Below are positions 32,700-44,500 of a DNA stretch of 64,000 nt, in pieces. The DNA lies in NCBI GenBank assembly GCA_001939145.1, contig LSRX01000472.1:463920-527919 (forward strand), in the 5' to 3' direction. Below the pieces are notes generated by a model. That model saw only the letters and a program-made list of their open reading frames with translations, ran no database searches and had not been told where the DNA came from. Made by a program: the position numbers and the translations under genes. Position 1 is the stretch's first letter, and each line of letters starts with the position of its first letter. The DNA is from Symbiodinium microadriaticum (Eukaryota > Sar > Dinophyceae > Suessiales > Symbiodiniaceae).

Positions 32700-35480
32700 T
32701 CTTAATTCCCCTTTGAAGAGCTTTGAGGGGCGAGCCCATCCAGGCCGCTGCCTCAGTGCCACTTGGACGTCTCTCGCGGCCGATAGCGCGACGCCAAGTG
32801 CAGGAAGGGCTCTCAGCCGAGTGCTGTCGTCCTTCAAGGGGCCGCCTCTCGTGCCTTACGGGCCGTGATCGAGAAGGATCTAGAAAAAAAAGGGCCCACG
32901 CGGACGTTCCAAGATCAATCCAAGCGTCCTGAGCCGGACCCGGGCGGCTGGAAGGAGCCGCTGGGACTCAGCAGGCCCAGACCGTCCGGAGCTCCACCAT
33001 GGCCTCCATAATGGCCTGAACACTTCAGAGACAGGGCAAAAAAACACTGATTTCGACAGACTGCTGATACACCCACGGACCTACCTCCTCAACACTTGCT
33101 CCGCAAAGCCGTGCAAAAAATTACACAGCCCTCCCGATCCCAGGTGATTCCGTTGTCCCACCAGGACCTGCTTCTGAGTGATGTGGCATCGAAGACACGG
33201 ACACGAAAGAATGGCCAGCGGCTTCGACGCCTGGTGGATACTCAACGAACTGCCAGCACCCGTAAACCGGAAGAGCAAGCCTGCGACGGGAGGAAGTGGA
33301 CGGTCGTCCTCAACGTTCTCCCCGACCTTGGACGAGTGCGCTGGCACCACTTCCTCCTTCCTAGCAGGCTGAGCTCGAAACCTCTGATGCGCTGCCATCG
33401 CGGCCTTTGAGACGCGGATAGCTCCATGATACCTGCTGGCACACCGAAGAGTCTGCGATGTGCCTGAGCAGCACGGCGCCTCTGGCTCCGCAAGCACACT
33501 CCGCCTGCGGCAACGACATTTCTCTACCATACTACATTATATCATACCACGAAATACTATACTGCATGATAAAACGATGAACTTCCGGGCACGGCAAGCA
33601 TGGCAAGCAAAACTGACCGCCTGGAGCCAGAGAGACTGAGCTTGACTTTAGTTTTCCGGATACACACCACCTGCATGCAAGGCATGTAGAACCTCCTCTT
33701 GGCAAGCCACATGTGGCCATGTCCACAATGAGCTGAGGCTCCGGCACGTTCCTTGGACACAGCCGTGGAACTTGAAAAGAAGCTCCTGGCAGAGTCTGAG
33801 CGGCCGCGCACCTCCGTTTTCCTGGTCCGGTAGAGGTCCTGTTTGCTTTTGGAGCGATCGGCAGCAGCTTTTCCCGACTCCGCGTCTCTCGTGCGGTCTT
33901 CGAGGCGCCTCGGCATGCCACCCATGTGTTTGAAGGTCTTGTGCTTACGAACTAGTATAGACATGTTACTTATTTACATACACAGCACAACTATAATAGC
34001 ATCAGCATGCGACAGAAGTCAACATCATTCTCACTGCAGTCAACCCAGCGCAACTTGAGACATGACTCCCACAAGCATCCGCGGTCTTCGCTTGTACCCG
34101 AAGCCAGGACAGAGTCTTCGATCCTGGAGCTTTGGACGGACAACAGGACAAGCATGGAGACCCTGCAGGCCTGCGAGACGGCTTTACCATTGCCACATTC
34201 CAAGGTCGCCAGCTGACCTCGAAGACACATGCAATGAAGTCAAGCCTCACGGGAGATCCCTGCATATCCCTGCTGCTCCAAGCCAAGCCGCCCGGTATGG
34301 ATGTGACACTAGCTGTGTGATCAAGACAAGAACTCCTTGGCTGCAGTGCTTGCGTATGCAACGACAAACCACTGCTTCTCTGTCGGCCAAGGATCTGTGG
34401 GCTTGGCGGCTCCATTGGCGTATCATCTCCGATGGAACACCACGACACGTCACGGAGATCCTGCACGGAGGCATGAATGTCTGTAGGATTCATGAATCTC
34501 TGCTGTGCAGTTTCTACCCCGCTATGCAGATAGCTTTGAAAGCTAGCTCCACACTTCTTCAAAACATGTGCAAACTTGACTTGTTTTGAGGGCACCCCGG
34601 CAGTCCAGAAGTGGCACATCATACTTTGGTCGTTGGGAAATCTTCTTCCGCACTGGCGACGGTGGTAGAAGAGGCATCGCTTGCTCCCAAATGCCCTGCG
34701 ACCGCCGAAATGGAATCACACCCTTTTCCTTAGCTTGTAAGCAATGCAGCGGCTTCCCAGATACGACTGTGCCGATTCGCCTGTGGGCGGGCTTCGGACA
34801 CAAAGGCACATCTGTAAAACCTTCTCCCCCCCTGCGTGCCAAGTTGCTAGACGAGACAGCTCTGCCTCGTTTCTCGCAGGCAAGGATGCCCAACTCGTGG
34901 CAGATAGGCCCCAACAATCAGATGCAGAGCTGGCTGATTCCACCCCTGCCAGCTTAAACAAAGGTGGTGCAAAGGGAGCTTCGTGCCAGCAGGCCTGCGC
35001 GCCGAGAGCCAAGAAACGTGGTGGCAGTGCTGGTGAGCGTGGGTGGCGTTGCTGGAACTGTCCTTGGCTATGTGAAAAGCCTGCCTAGAATTTGTAAAGC
35101 ATGGCACATGGGAATCACAGAAATCACAAGTAAATTATACCGATGAACTCAGCTTCAAGCTTTGCGCAGCCCAGCGTCCGATAAAGTGTGGGAAGTTTGC
35201 GGGAAGGAAGTGGCTCTCCGCTGGGGGCCACAGTCATTCCTTGCATCTATAGCTCCCCACTCTCAGACGCGCAGCTCCTACATTCTCTGAGCTGTCGCTT
35301 GCTGATGAGCAACTTTTTCACAGAGAGGACAGCCTGTCCTCGCAACAACAAACCGAAGTCGTTGTGCAAATCGCGCTCCTGCGGAGAGATCCGGTCCTTG
35401 TAGCCGAAGGCTTTCCAAGACTCATCTTAGGAGGCATTTCCTGCACAAGTGCGAGGAAGTGCTTACAATCACAATGCGCA
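32700..35480. other. Region with weak minus-strand exon-like frames only
   Basis: Open minus frames at 33081-33530, 33557-33964 (Lys/Arg/Ser-rich, with KAAADRSKSKQDLYRTRKTE) and 34002-34622 (with NPTDIHASVQDLRD) have protein-like stretches but no domain. They could be 5' exons of the EF-hand gene or belong to another gene. No splice sites were fixed. Confidence 0.3.
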
Positions 35481-35495
35481 AAGACTGCCATTTTC

Positions 35496-35506
35496 GCGCA
35501 CACACA
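35496..35506. repeat. Candidate target-site duplication, 3' side of the LINE
   Basis: GCGCACACACA directly abuts the T6 (A6 on the minus strand) that ends the element. The same 11 bases are at 49758-49768. Confidence 0.6.
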
Positions 35507-35583
35507 TTTTTTCCATTCGTAGCGATGGAGTCGGTAACGACGCACGCCTTGCAAGAAACGAATTCTGGTGAAACCGAAAGCCA

Positions 35584-38500
35584 CTAATGCGGAGTACGCA
35601 GGCCGTCATCTGAGCAGCTGAACCCTAGCGCTTCACACCAGACTTTAGCGACTGGTATGCATTTCCAAATGCCGGGGCAAGTGAGGCATATCGGCCTTGC
35701 AGAAGCGAGGGCAACACATTCAGCTAGCTTGTGACATGCGCCTTCAGCCCAATCAGCGACTCCTTCTCCATGTCGGAGCGAGATGCTGACGGGCGACTCG
35801 ACGTCAAAAGTGACTGGAGGTGGCTGCGGCAAGTCGAGAGCGAAGGGAGCGCCGTTCACAACAAAGCCGAGCCCTTTAGGCAGGTCCCACTCAGGCAAGG
35901 CATCCTGCGCAGCACGGGGAGCCTTGCGCTCGTCAGGGAACCTATCAGCGGACACCTCAGGGTCCAGGAGCAGTAGGACATTCTCCCCGACCTCCTGATG
36001 CCAGACACTGTCAGGGTACGCATTGCGCCAATGCGCGACTGTAGCCCGTAGCACAGCTACCGGCTCTATGTGATCTGACACACAAGCCCATACCTCAGCC
36101 TCGTCGACGTGGTGCAGATCTTCAAGCTCACGGAGGAGAAGCTGCGACACATCAAGGTGTGCCGGGTGCCGCTGCGCAAAGCGTCCCCCCGAAAAGGTCC
36201 CTGGAACACAGCTTGGCGGCGCTAAGGGATGCTGCGGGACTTGTGTCTGTTCGTCACAAGCGGGTTGAAAGGCGCCCCAAGCCTGAACACAAGCCGGCAC
36301 GCTCAGCAAGTGGCGTTTCAACCGTCCTTGAGAAGCGTATTGACGCCCGCACGCCAAGCAAGTCGTCCCTTTTCCTAGCAGGTGGGCAGGGCTGCGGTAC
36401 CCGTGGCATCTGGCTGCGTGAGCCGCCCACGACACGCGGTCGCTGAAGGCACGTTTGCACGGGATGCACAACTCCCCACAACGCGGTTGAGACAGGCTGA
36501 CCTGACTATGCAGGCCAGCTGCGCTGGCAGCAACCCGATGAAAACCATCAAGTGCAGCGACGTAGCGCAAACGTAGAAGATCAAGCCTGCTGGCCTTCTT
36601 CAAAAGTCCTTTGAAGCGCCCTGGTCGGTCACGCATCAAACTGGCCCAGGTCCCCCAATCTTCACTCGGGTCGGGCAGATCAGTGGTCTTATATAACCAC
36701 TCGAACATCCACTTGACATCAGACCGCAACAAGTCCGCGTAAGGGCGGTCAGCTCGAACTGCTGCCCACAAGATGTCAGGCCCAGATGAAACCATCTGCC
36801 GTAGATATTGGAGACGGCACTTACGCAAGAGCGCTGTGAGTGGCGGAAGCTCAGTCAGGGCGTACACAGTCAGGGCAGTATAGTTCTGTGGGCCTGATCG
36901 CGGGATGTTCAACAGACTCCTATAGAAGGTCCACAAGGTCGTGTCCAGAACTTGGCGATCCTTCTTGGGCAAAGTCGGCCAAGAACCTGCCCCTTGCGTG
37001 AGGCGTGACAGGACGAGCGCATTGAGGATATGCGCCTTTCGTCGAATTCCAATCTGTTGATTACGGAATATTTTCCGTCTTGCCTCGTGAAAGGCTGCCC
37101 TAGCCTGAGCAGCACGGTAGCGCACTTCCCCGGCAAGCGATCCTCCTTCCAGCTGCTGCACTCCAAGGTGTTTGTAGTTACCAACTAGCGGCAAGGTGGC
37201 TGCACCGGCGTGCTCGCGCCGTGCCGTAACTTGGCCTTGGCCCTTGGTCCGGCCGAAAAGCTCGGTCTTGACGGCACGCGACCCGGCTCCACGAACGGTG
37301 GCAAGGGCAGCGGTCTTGTGACACCCGTAGGCAAGTGTGAGGCCGTTTTCGGCGCACGCATCTGTCAGTGCGCCAGCCTCAAGAGCGATAGCAGTACGCG
37401 CAACTCTAGGCGAGGCACAGAGCCGCGGCACTGCAAGATCGTCAGCCCAGACAACGTCTTGAACCTCCAAAAGGGTCTCCGCTGCGCAGGGTTCAAGCAC
37501 CCGACGTCCGTCCCACGCAAAGGTAGGAGGGAGGCTTTGGCCTGCTTCACCCCGGAACACATCACGGCGGGCAAGAATTTTGGGGATGAGCAAAGCGAAA
37601 ACAAGGTCAGCGAAGGATGATCCTGGCCTGGTTCCTCTCGAGGTCGCGACAGGCGTGTCGTCGCCGCGCAGCAAAAACCAATTATTGGTGGACATCTTCT
37701 CAGTCACATTTTGCAGCCAGTCGGAGGCCCCGGCCGTGGCCATAGCAGCAGGGGCCGCCAGGTTATCTCGCAAAGCTTGCAGTTCCCCTGGCTCAAGCTT
37801 CAAAGAGCTAGTGAGCCGTGCGAAGGCTTCATCAGAGAGACTGTGCTCGCTCCCTGCTACCAGACCGGTCACGACACTGTAGAATGCAGAAGCTATGTCA
37901 GCAAATAGAGTGAAGCTCGCCACACCTTGGGCAGTAGCATGGCGTACAACTGTGCGAACCAGATGTGCGCCAAAGACTACGGTGCCGCCTGTTCTGCCCC
38001 CAAGCTGCAATGTCGGTGCAGAGCTTTCAAAATGCTGTTTGAGCGGCGCTCTCAAGCACTTGTGGCAAGCCTTGGCCCATGTAGAAAGCAACAGCACTGC
38101 TCTATATGAGCCACACTCGTCGAAGCGTCCACGTCGTTTATGGAAGTACACAGTACTACCGCCCTTCCATCCGACCGGTTCCTGCCCTCTCCAAGCGGTC
38201 TTTAAGAAAAGGGGGTACAAGATCGGAGCAAGTTCTGCCGCATAGTACTTGCAGATTTCAGGAGGTAACCCATCCAAACCGGCAGCTTTGCCAACCTTGG
38301 TCGACCTAAGCACCAGCAAAAGCTGCGACTGACTGGCGACCTCATCAAGAGAAATCGGATGTGGTCCTGGCCCGTTGCTACTGGCAGTGGGTCGCTCCTG
38401 AAAAACCCTCTGGGCGATCTGCTCAAAATTTGTGGCTTGGCCTCCCTCGAAGCTGCCAAAATGGCTCCGCCAAGTCTCCAGCGCTTCACGGTGATCGGCA

Positions 38501-41500
38501 CAGAGGTTTCCATCAGCCTTTTTGAGCGCGGGCAAAGGCTCTAGATGATAAGGACGTTTCCTCTTGTGCGCAAGCAGACGGTGCAAAGCTGCAAAAACCT
38601 GGTTAGCCGGGCCCTGCGCAACATCATCCGCAAGCTGGCAAATATACGCATCACGGTCTGCTTTGCATGCCGCTTTCAGAGCCCGGGAAACATCTTGCAT
38701 GTGTTGGGCCTGCAAAGCTTGCACGGCGACGACCCGTAGCACCCAGACATTATCGACAAAGGCATCTGCGTAGGTGGCTTCCGGCTGGCGCCAAACCCTA
38801 AAGACAGCTAGCAGACGATGCCGATCAAGGGTCCTCCTTCGCATGTGTAAGCCGTGGCGGATTTTGGCCAAATGCTGCTGGAGTTGCCATGTAGACGGCC
38901 GAAGGAAGGGATGCTTGGGCCTTGCCTTAGAGGTTGGCAGGAGTCGCCGCAAGCCCTCCTGCACGTGCTTAGTAACAATCGCGGCATGTGCATGCGACGA
39001 AATCTCCCACGGCACGGCTGGTGTGGAAGTGAGGACCCGTCGAATGTCCTCCTGCAGGTCAGGTGCACAGAGGTCTGCTGCCCGCAGGCGGCGGGGTCGC
39101 TGTGGCGACTCAGTGTGGGGTCTGGTAAGGGCAAGGGTCACATCAACGCAAGTTGCGACATGATCTTGCGTCGGATGCCCAGCATGAATCTTTGGGGCTG
39201 TGTATGACCGCACGTGCCCGGCACTCCACGAGAGTGGGAGTAAGATGTAGTCAGTGCGCAGCACCTTCGAGCTTTTCTTCTGATGATACGTGTAGGAATC
39301 CCCTTCATGGTAGTCTCGAAAAGTATTGGGAGCAAAAGCATGATGAGCAGCAGCAAGCTGCTGCACTTGCTCACCAGCACAATCCTCGGGTTCCGGATCT
39401 AGATCGCCAAAACTTTCAGTGACTCTACTTCCTAGAGCTGCGTTGAAGTCCCCAGCGATTATCACAAAATCCCCGCGCTGAAAGTGATCAACAATGCGTT
39501 GGGTTTCCTGCCACCACGTCTCTATTTGAGCAGATTCGAAGGCTCGGTGTGGACCATGCAAGGTCACAAGGAGCAGGCTGAGGGGCCCGCACTGGATTCT
39601 GGCCAACAACCTCCGCGGGTCAGAATGCAGCACGACGGTGTGGGCAGCGGTAAGCTGCCATGCTTGCCCTTGACCCGCACGTAAAATGCTGTGTCCCTCG
39701 AGGATCCACAACTCGGAACCCCACTGGCCATGGTGTCCGCCTGAGCAGAAGCGATGATAGCGCCCAGTTCGAAGGCTGCCGGCAGGACAGCGTGTTTCCT
39801 GCAAGAATGCTATATGGATGCCATGGCCATGTAGCTGGCGTTCAATGATGGCAGCCGCGCCGGTTTGGAAGGCAAGCCCGACCTCAGCACTGGCGTTTGC
39901 GGCGCCGGGCATGCGCGGGGGTAGCAGGGACAATGTGTTGAAACTGGCGAAACTCAACTCAAGCCTGTACTCGCACAGGTGATCTTGTAGGCAAGATGTC
40001 GGAGCTGGACTGGGTTCGCACAGCCCCGGTGGCACGAAAGGTTGTAGAAGGTCTAGAGGCTTCAACCCAGCATGATCGAGGTCTGTACCAAGATCGGCAA
40101 CACATAATGGAGGGGCGCCCGGGTATCCGAGGAGACTCTGCAGGGCGACTCCAGCCCAAGGGAGGAGTTTCGCCCCATGTTCAAGCCAAAAAGACTGAAA
40201 AGCAGCAGGGCGTACAAGTCCGTGCGAAACATGCCCTGATCGCGCCCAACTTTTGGCAAAGAAGTCTGCTACCTCGTTCCCGAGAACGCCGGCATGCCCT
40301 TCGACATACGCACACGTATCGATGTTGCCAGCAATTTGGGTACGCAGCGTGCGCGCATTGCACGCAAAGAGGGCGCAACGCGCTGGTACACCTTGTGATT
40401 GGCCTTCTAAGGCAGCAAGCGCAGCTTGGCAGTCTGACCGAAAATGAACGGCAACATGCGACAAGTCAAGCGCGCTGATTAATTGCGCGGCTCCCAGAGC
40501 AACACACTCAGAGATGTACGCAGACGGGGAGGAAGCACCCCCGAACAAGGCTGTATCAACTCTGCCTGCGGCCCAACCACAAGCGGGAATGTCCGGCTGC
40601 AAAAAGAAAGCCGCCCAGCCCAAGCTAGCTTCGCAACTTGCACGAGCTGGATAGTATGATCCGTCAGTGAAGCACCACACATCCTTGGCGTGGTTGACAC
40701 CAAGGTCACCCGCAAAACGTCGCAAGTCCGCACTATCAAAGGGTAATGCACTGGCGAACAAGTCCTGGGCGGTCTGCCACGAGCTGAGCGAGGACATGCC
40801 AAAGCAAAGCTGCCTCAGATCGCCAATCGAAAAACCGAGTCGCGTCCGCCCAATGCTCAGTTCGCAATGCAGAGGGATCACCCCGCGTGGCAGGTCAATG
40901 CGTGTGGGAGGGATGGCGCACAATTTGGAAACTGCTTCATCCCTGACAAGGGCATGCAGGCTGAGGACATTTCCGGACCTACCAAGGGCGGATTGCCATC
41001 CTTCTCTCGCTGCGGGAACCCGGCTGCGGCGCTGTTTGTCTTGAAAATGCTCGACAACAGCCTCTAGCAAGGTGGCAGCTAAGAAAAAGGCGGGGCTGTC
41101 TGGCTGATTCACAGCCTCAGACAGAAGTGTCCGCAAAGGCTCAGGGTTGGCTATCGCCTGCTCTACGTTGAGGCCACCAGCTGAGTGTCGAGACGAGCGC
41201 GCAGGAGTGGGCACAGGTCGATGCGCGGGCGCGAACACTCTTACTGGAAAATCAGTGAGACCGGGAACTGACGCTTCTCCGCAGATCTGAACTTGGCCTG
41301 GGGCACGACTAGCCTGGATGCTGGCACTTTGCACACCGACTATGTTCCACCATATCAGGCATAAAAGAAGAGGGGCAGGGAGACGCAGCATGGTACGTAA
41401 GAGGCGCCTCCCGAACTGAGCCGCATAAAAGAGGGCCCAGAATAGGCAGGCTCCTAGTGCGAAGTCACGCAGGAGAGCACAAATCAGATGTCTACGACAA

Positions 41501-44500
41501 AGTGCGCCAATATGGTAAATTCCCCAAGCACCAGCTGGAGGCACCTGGGAAGGAGTGGGTTTGCCCTCTCTGCCCTGAGCAGTCGAGAAGGGCGTGGTTC
41601 CTCCTGTGCCAGCGTCGGATACGGCTGCTGGGGGGGCGTAAGAACCCACAGACACCTGGGACCCTCGAGCGTAGACGTCACGGGGGGGGCCCCCCGGAGG
41701 ATCAGTTCCATCATCAGGGTCATCATCCTGCGCAGGAGGAGGCAAACGCCTGGCTGGGTCGGGTAAAAAGTAGCACAAGGTGATCGTTTCTCTGTCGGCA
41801 ACCTGCAGGTGGCCAACTAGCGGGCCTAGAACAATCCCATTGCGTACTAACCCAATCTCGAAACTGTGAGGGCAACGCGGACTCAGTCTCTCTACAAGCA
41901 TAGTCACGTCGATCCATCCATCGGGGCACGGGTACCACTCGACGCGCAGCAAGAGCGGCCGCAAATCGAGAAAGAAGATGGGCCCCCCGATGCGATCTCC
42001 GGGTCTAGGCTCGGAGGACGTATCAGCAGCAACGACATTGCAGGCTTCTGTGCCAAGGTGCGCATAGTCACGAATCGCGGGCCGCGCCAGACGAAGTGTC
42101 AGTGCGGCCGGGGGAATCCTTAATCTTTGCGCAAGGTCTTGGATACGCAAGCGATGACCCTGTCGTGACTCAGCAAGAAAGGATGCATCAGGTCCCAAAA
42201 CCCACGCTACCTCTGTATCTCGCCGAGGCGGGGCATATCTTGGGTCCCAACCACTCACAGAATTCAGCATCTCTGACAAGGAAGCAATGGTGTGTGCCGG
42301 TGCCCGTCTAGGCATGACCAGAAGTAGGTCTCCATGCACTAAGTCCGCGATGGCATCTGGCGTCAAAGGCCAAGGTTGGTCTTCGACATACACATCAAAT
42401 TCGGCCGTATCGTCAAGACCTGCTGCAATGAGGATGCCAGTTCGCGAGACACGCCTGCCTATTTGCAAAGTAAAGATGGTGCCAGAAGAAGCCCGGCAGT
42501 CGAAAATGACGACGGCTCCGTCGCAAGGCCAAAGAGGCATGCTTAGTACAAGCGCATGATCAAGACGTGGTTGGGGGTGTACCGCCACAACCCTGGGGAG
42601 AGCAACAGCAGCCTGGATCGAACGACCGGCGTGAACGTCAGCAAGAACGTCCTCAACAGAGCATCCTGTTTGGACTCGAATGGCTACCCGCTCAACGCCA
42701 TAATTCTGTCCAAGGACAAGAAAAACTCCAGTGAAGCTTTGAAAGGCATCACTCTGTCGGGTGGATCGGGGCCCTGCCCCTTCAGCAGGAGGGATGCTGT
42801 CGTCCCTCTGGCCAGAGCGATCCTGCGATGCCATAGGCAGAATGGTGTCGTTACCTGCGCGTGCGGCACCATCTGCAGGGGCAGTATCTGGAGGTTGGGA
42901 TGCGGCAGCACCATCAAAAGCGTCACTTGGCGTGGCAGTCTCTGGGTGCTCAGAGCGCTGCACAATCCCAGCCGTATCATGGACCCTGTGCAACCCAACT
43001 ACTAGTACCTGACCTTCGGCAATTTGAATGGCATCGACATCCTGCTGAACATCAAGTAGGTAGGGGTGCCAGCCCGGAGGCGCCTCACCTTCAAGATCGA
43101 CAACAATGGAGCGAAAATCCGCCCATCCTGCGGCAGCCGGCCATGTTCGCCACCCCAACATCATTGCCCTTAGGTCAAGGATGGCGGTCCGTGTGTCATC
43201 TGTCCAGGCTGCACCTGCCTCATGAACTGCAATGACAGTACGACATGGCAACCCGTCGACAGCTGCGTTGCGGACTCTCGGGGCTGCAGGCTGAAGCCGC
43301 AAGAGGCGAGAAGGTATGCCAACGGCAGCGGCAATTTGGGCTCTATACTCAGTGGGTCGCCCGAAGTCAGCTGTGCAAACGCCGGTTTCGCGTGAGAAAG
43401 CCAGGCAATATGTGGCATCCGCATTCACATCAAAGGCAGGCGGAGAGTCATTCCAGACTAGCCGTGACATCAGCGCACTTTCCAGGCTCCGGGCAGGGCC
43501 TGGCGGGACTCCGGGTGGAACGAGGGTCACAGTATCGCCGTGGTCAACGTGGACCCAACAGTTAGGGTCGGGATCAACAGGGTCACCGCTGACATAAAGC
43601 TGATAATGAGCAACATCGGGGAAACCTGCCAGGCAAAGAATCTGCGGTGGGTTGAGATATGCCGGTGCAGCCGCGGCGAATATCCTCCCATCAAGGTGTC
43701 GCGTATCAAAACACACGAAGACCTGAGACGGTCTTGAGTCGCAAGCCCAAGCTGGTACCCCAATTAGGAAGCCGGAGCCAGACACAGGTTGCGGCCGTGC
43801 TGGCACCAAACGCGGGAAATGCTGCGCCACATCGGGATTACGAACAGCAGAGGCTCTAGCAAGAATTTCTTCAACTGTTGCAGGGACGCGTGTGGCAAAG
43901 GCAAGACGCTCAAGCGTAAAACCTGGCACAGCTATGGCAAAATGCAGCAATTGGATTATCTCTTGCCCATCGTCACTATCCTCCTCAGAGTCTTCAGTGT
44001 CCCGCAGGAAAATAGCATTGGCTGTGGGCGTATAACGCCAAGGCATACCTAGCCCGGGAGCAAGATAGCGAAGCACAGCAAGTGAAAGGGCCTCAGCGTG
44101 GGAGGCCGCATGGGGCTCATCTAGAATTTTACAGCTCAGGACTGCATGGCGGGCGGTCCTGTGACCTCGCGGCGCAGGGCGAGCATTAGTGCTTCTAGGG
44201 GACCGGCTTCTGGCGGAGGACCTGTCTCCATCGTCAACATGCTGGTCGGCGAAATTGTCATCTGACTCGTCAGGCGAGTCGGAAGGGACATCCTGAGAGC
44301 CGCTTTCAGAGCTATCGGACGTCATGGGTACGTCGGGCTCAAAGGCTATGACAAGCCGTTGGGCTTCCTCAAGCCGAATACCCGCAACGCCGTCGACAAG
44401 CTCTGAATGTCCTCCCTCGACGACAACATGAAAACCAGGTGGGCATGAAGTTTCGTACCGGCCTACCACAAGACTGAGAGCAATCCATGATTCCTGTTCG

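Noticed and set aside
38425..38465. Spliced-leader-like CTGCCAAAATGGCTCCG
   Set aside because: Only partly similar to the conserved dinoflagellate spliced leader as I recall it, and it lies inside the coding sequence of ORF2 (a linker before RT).
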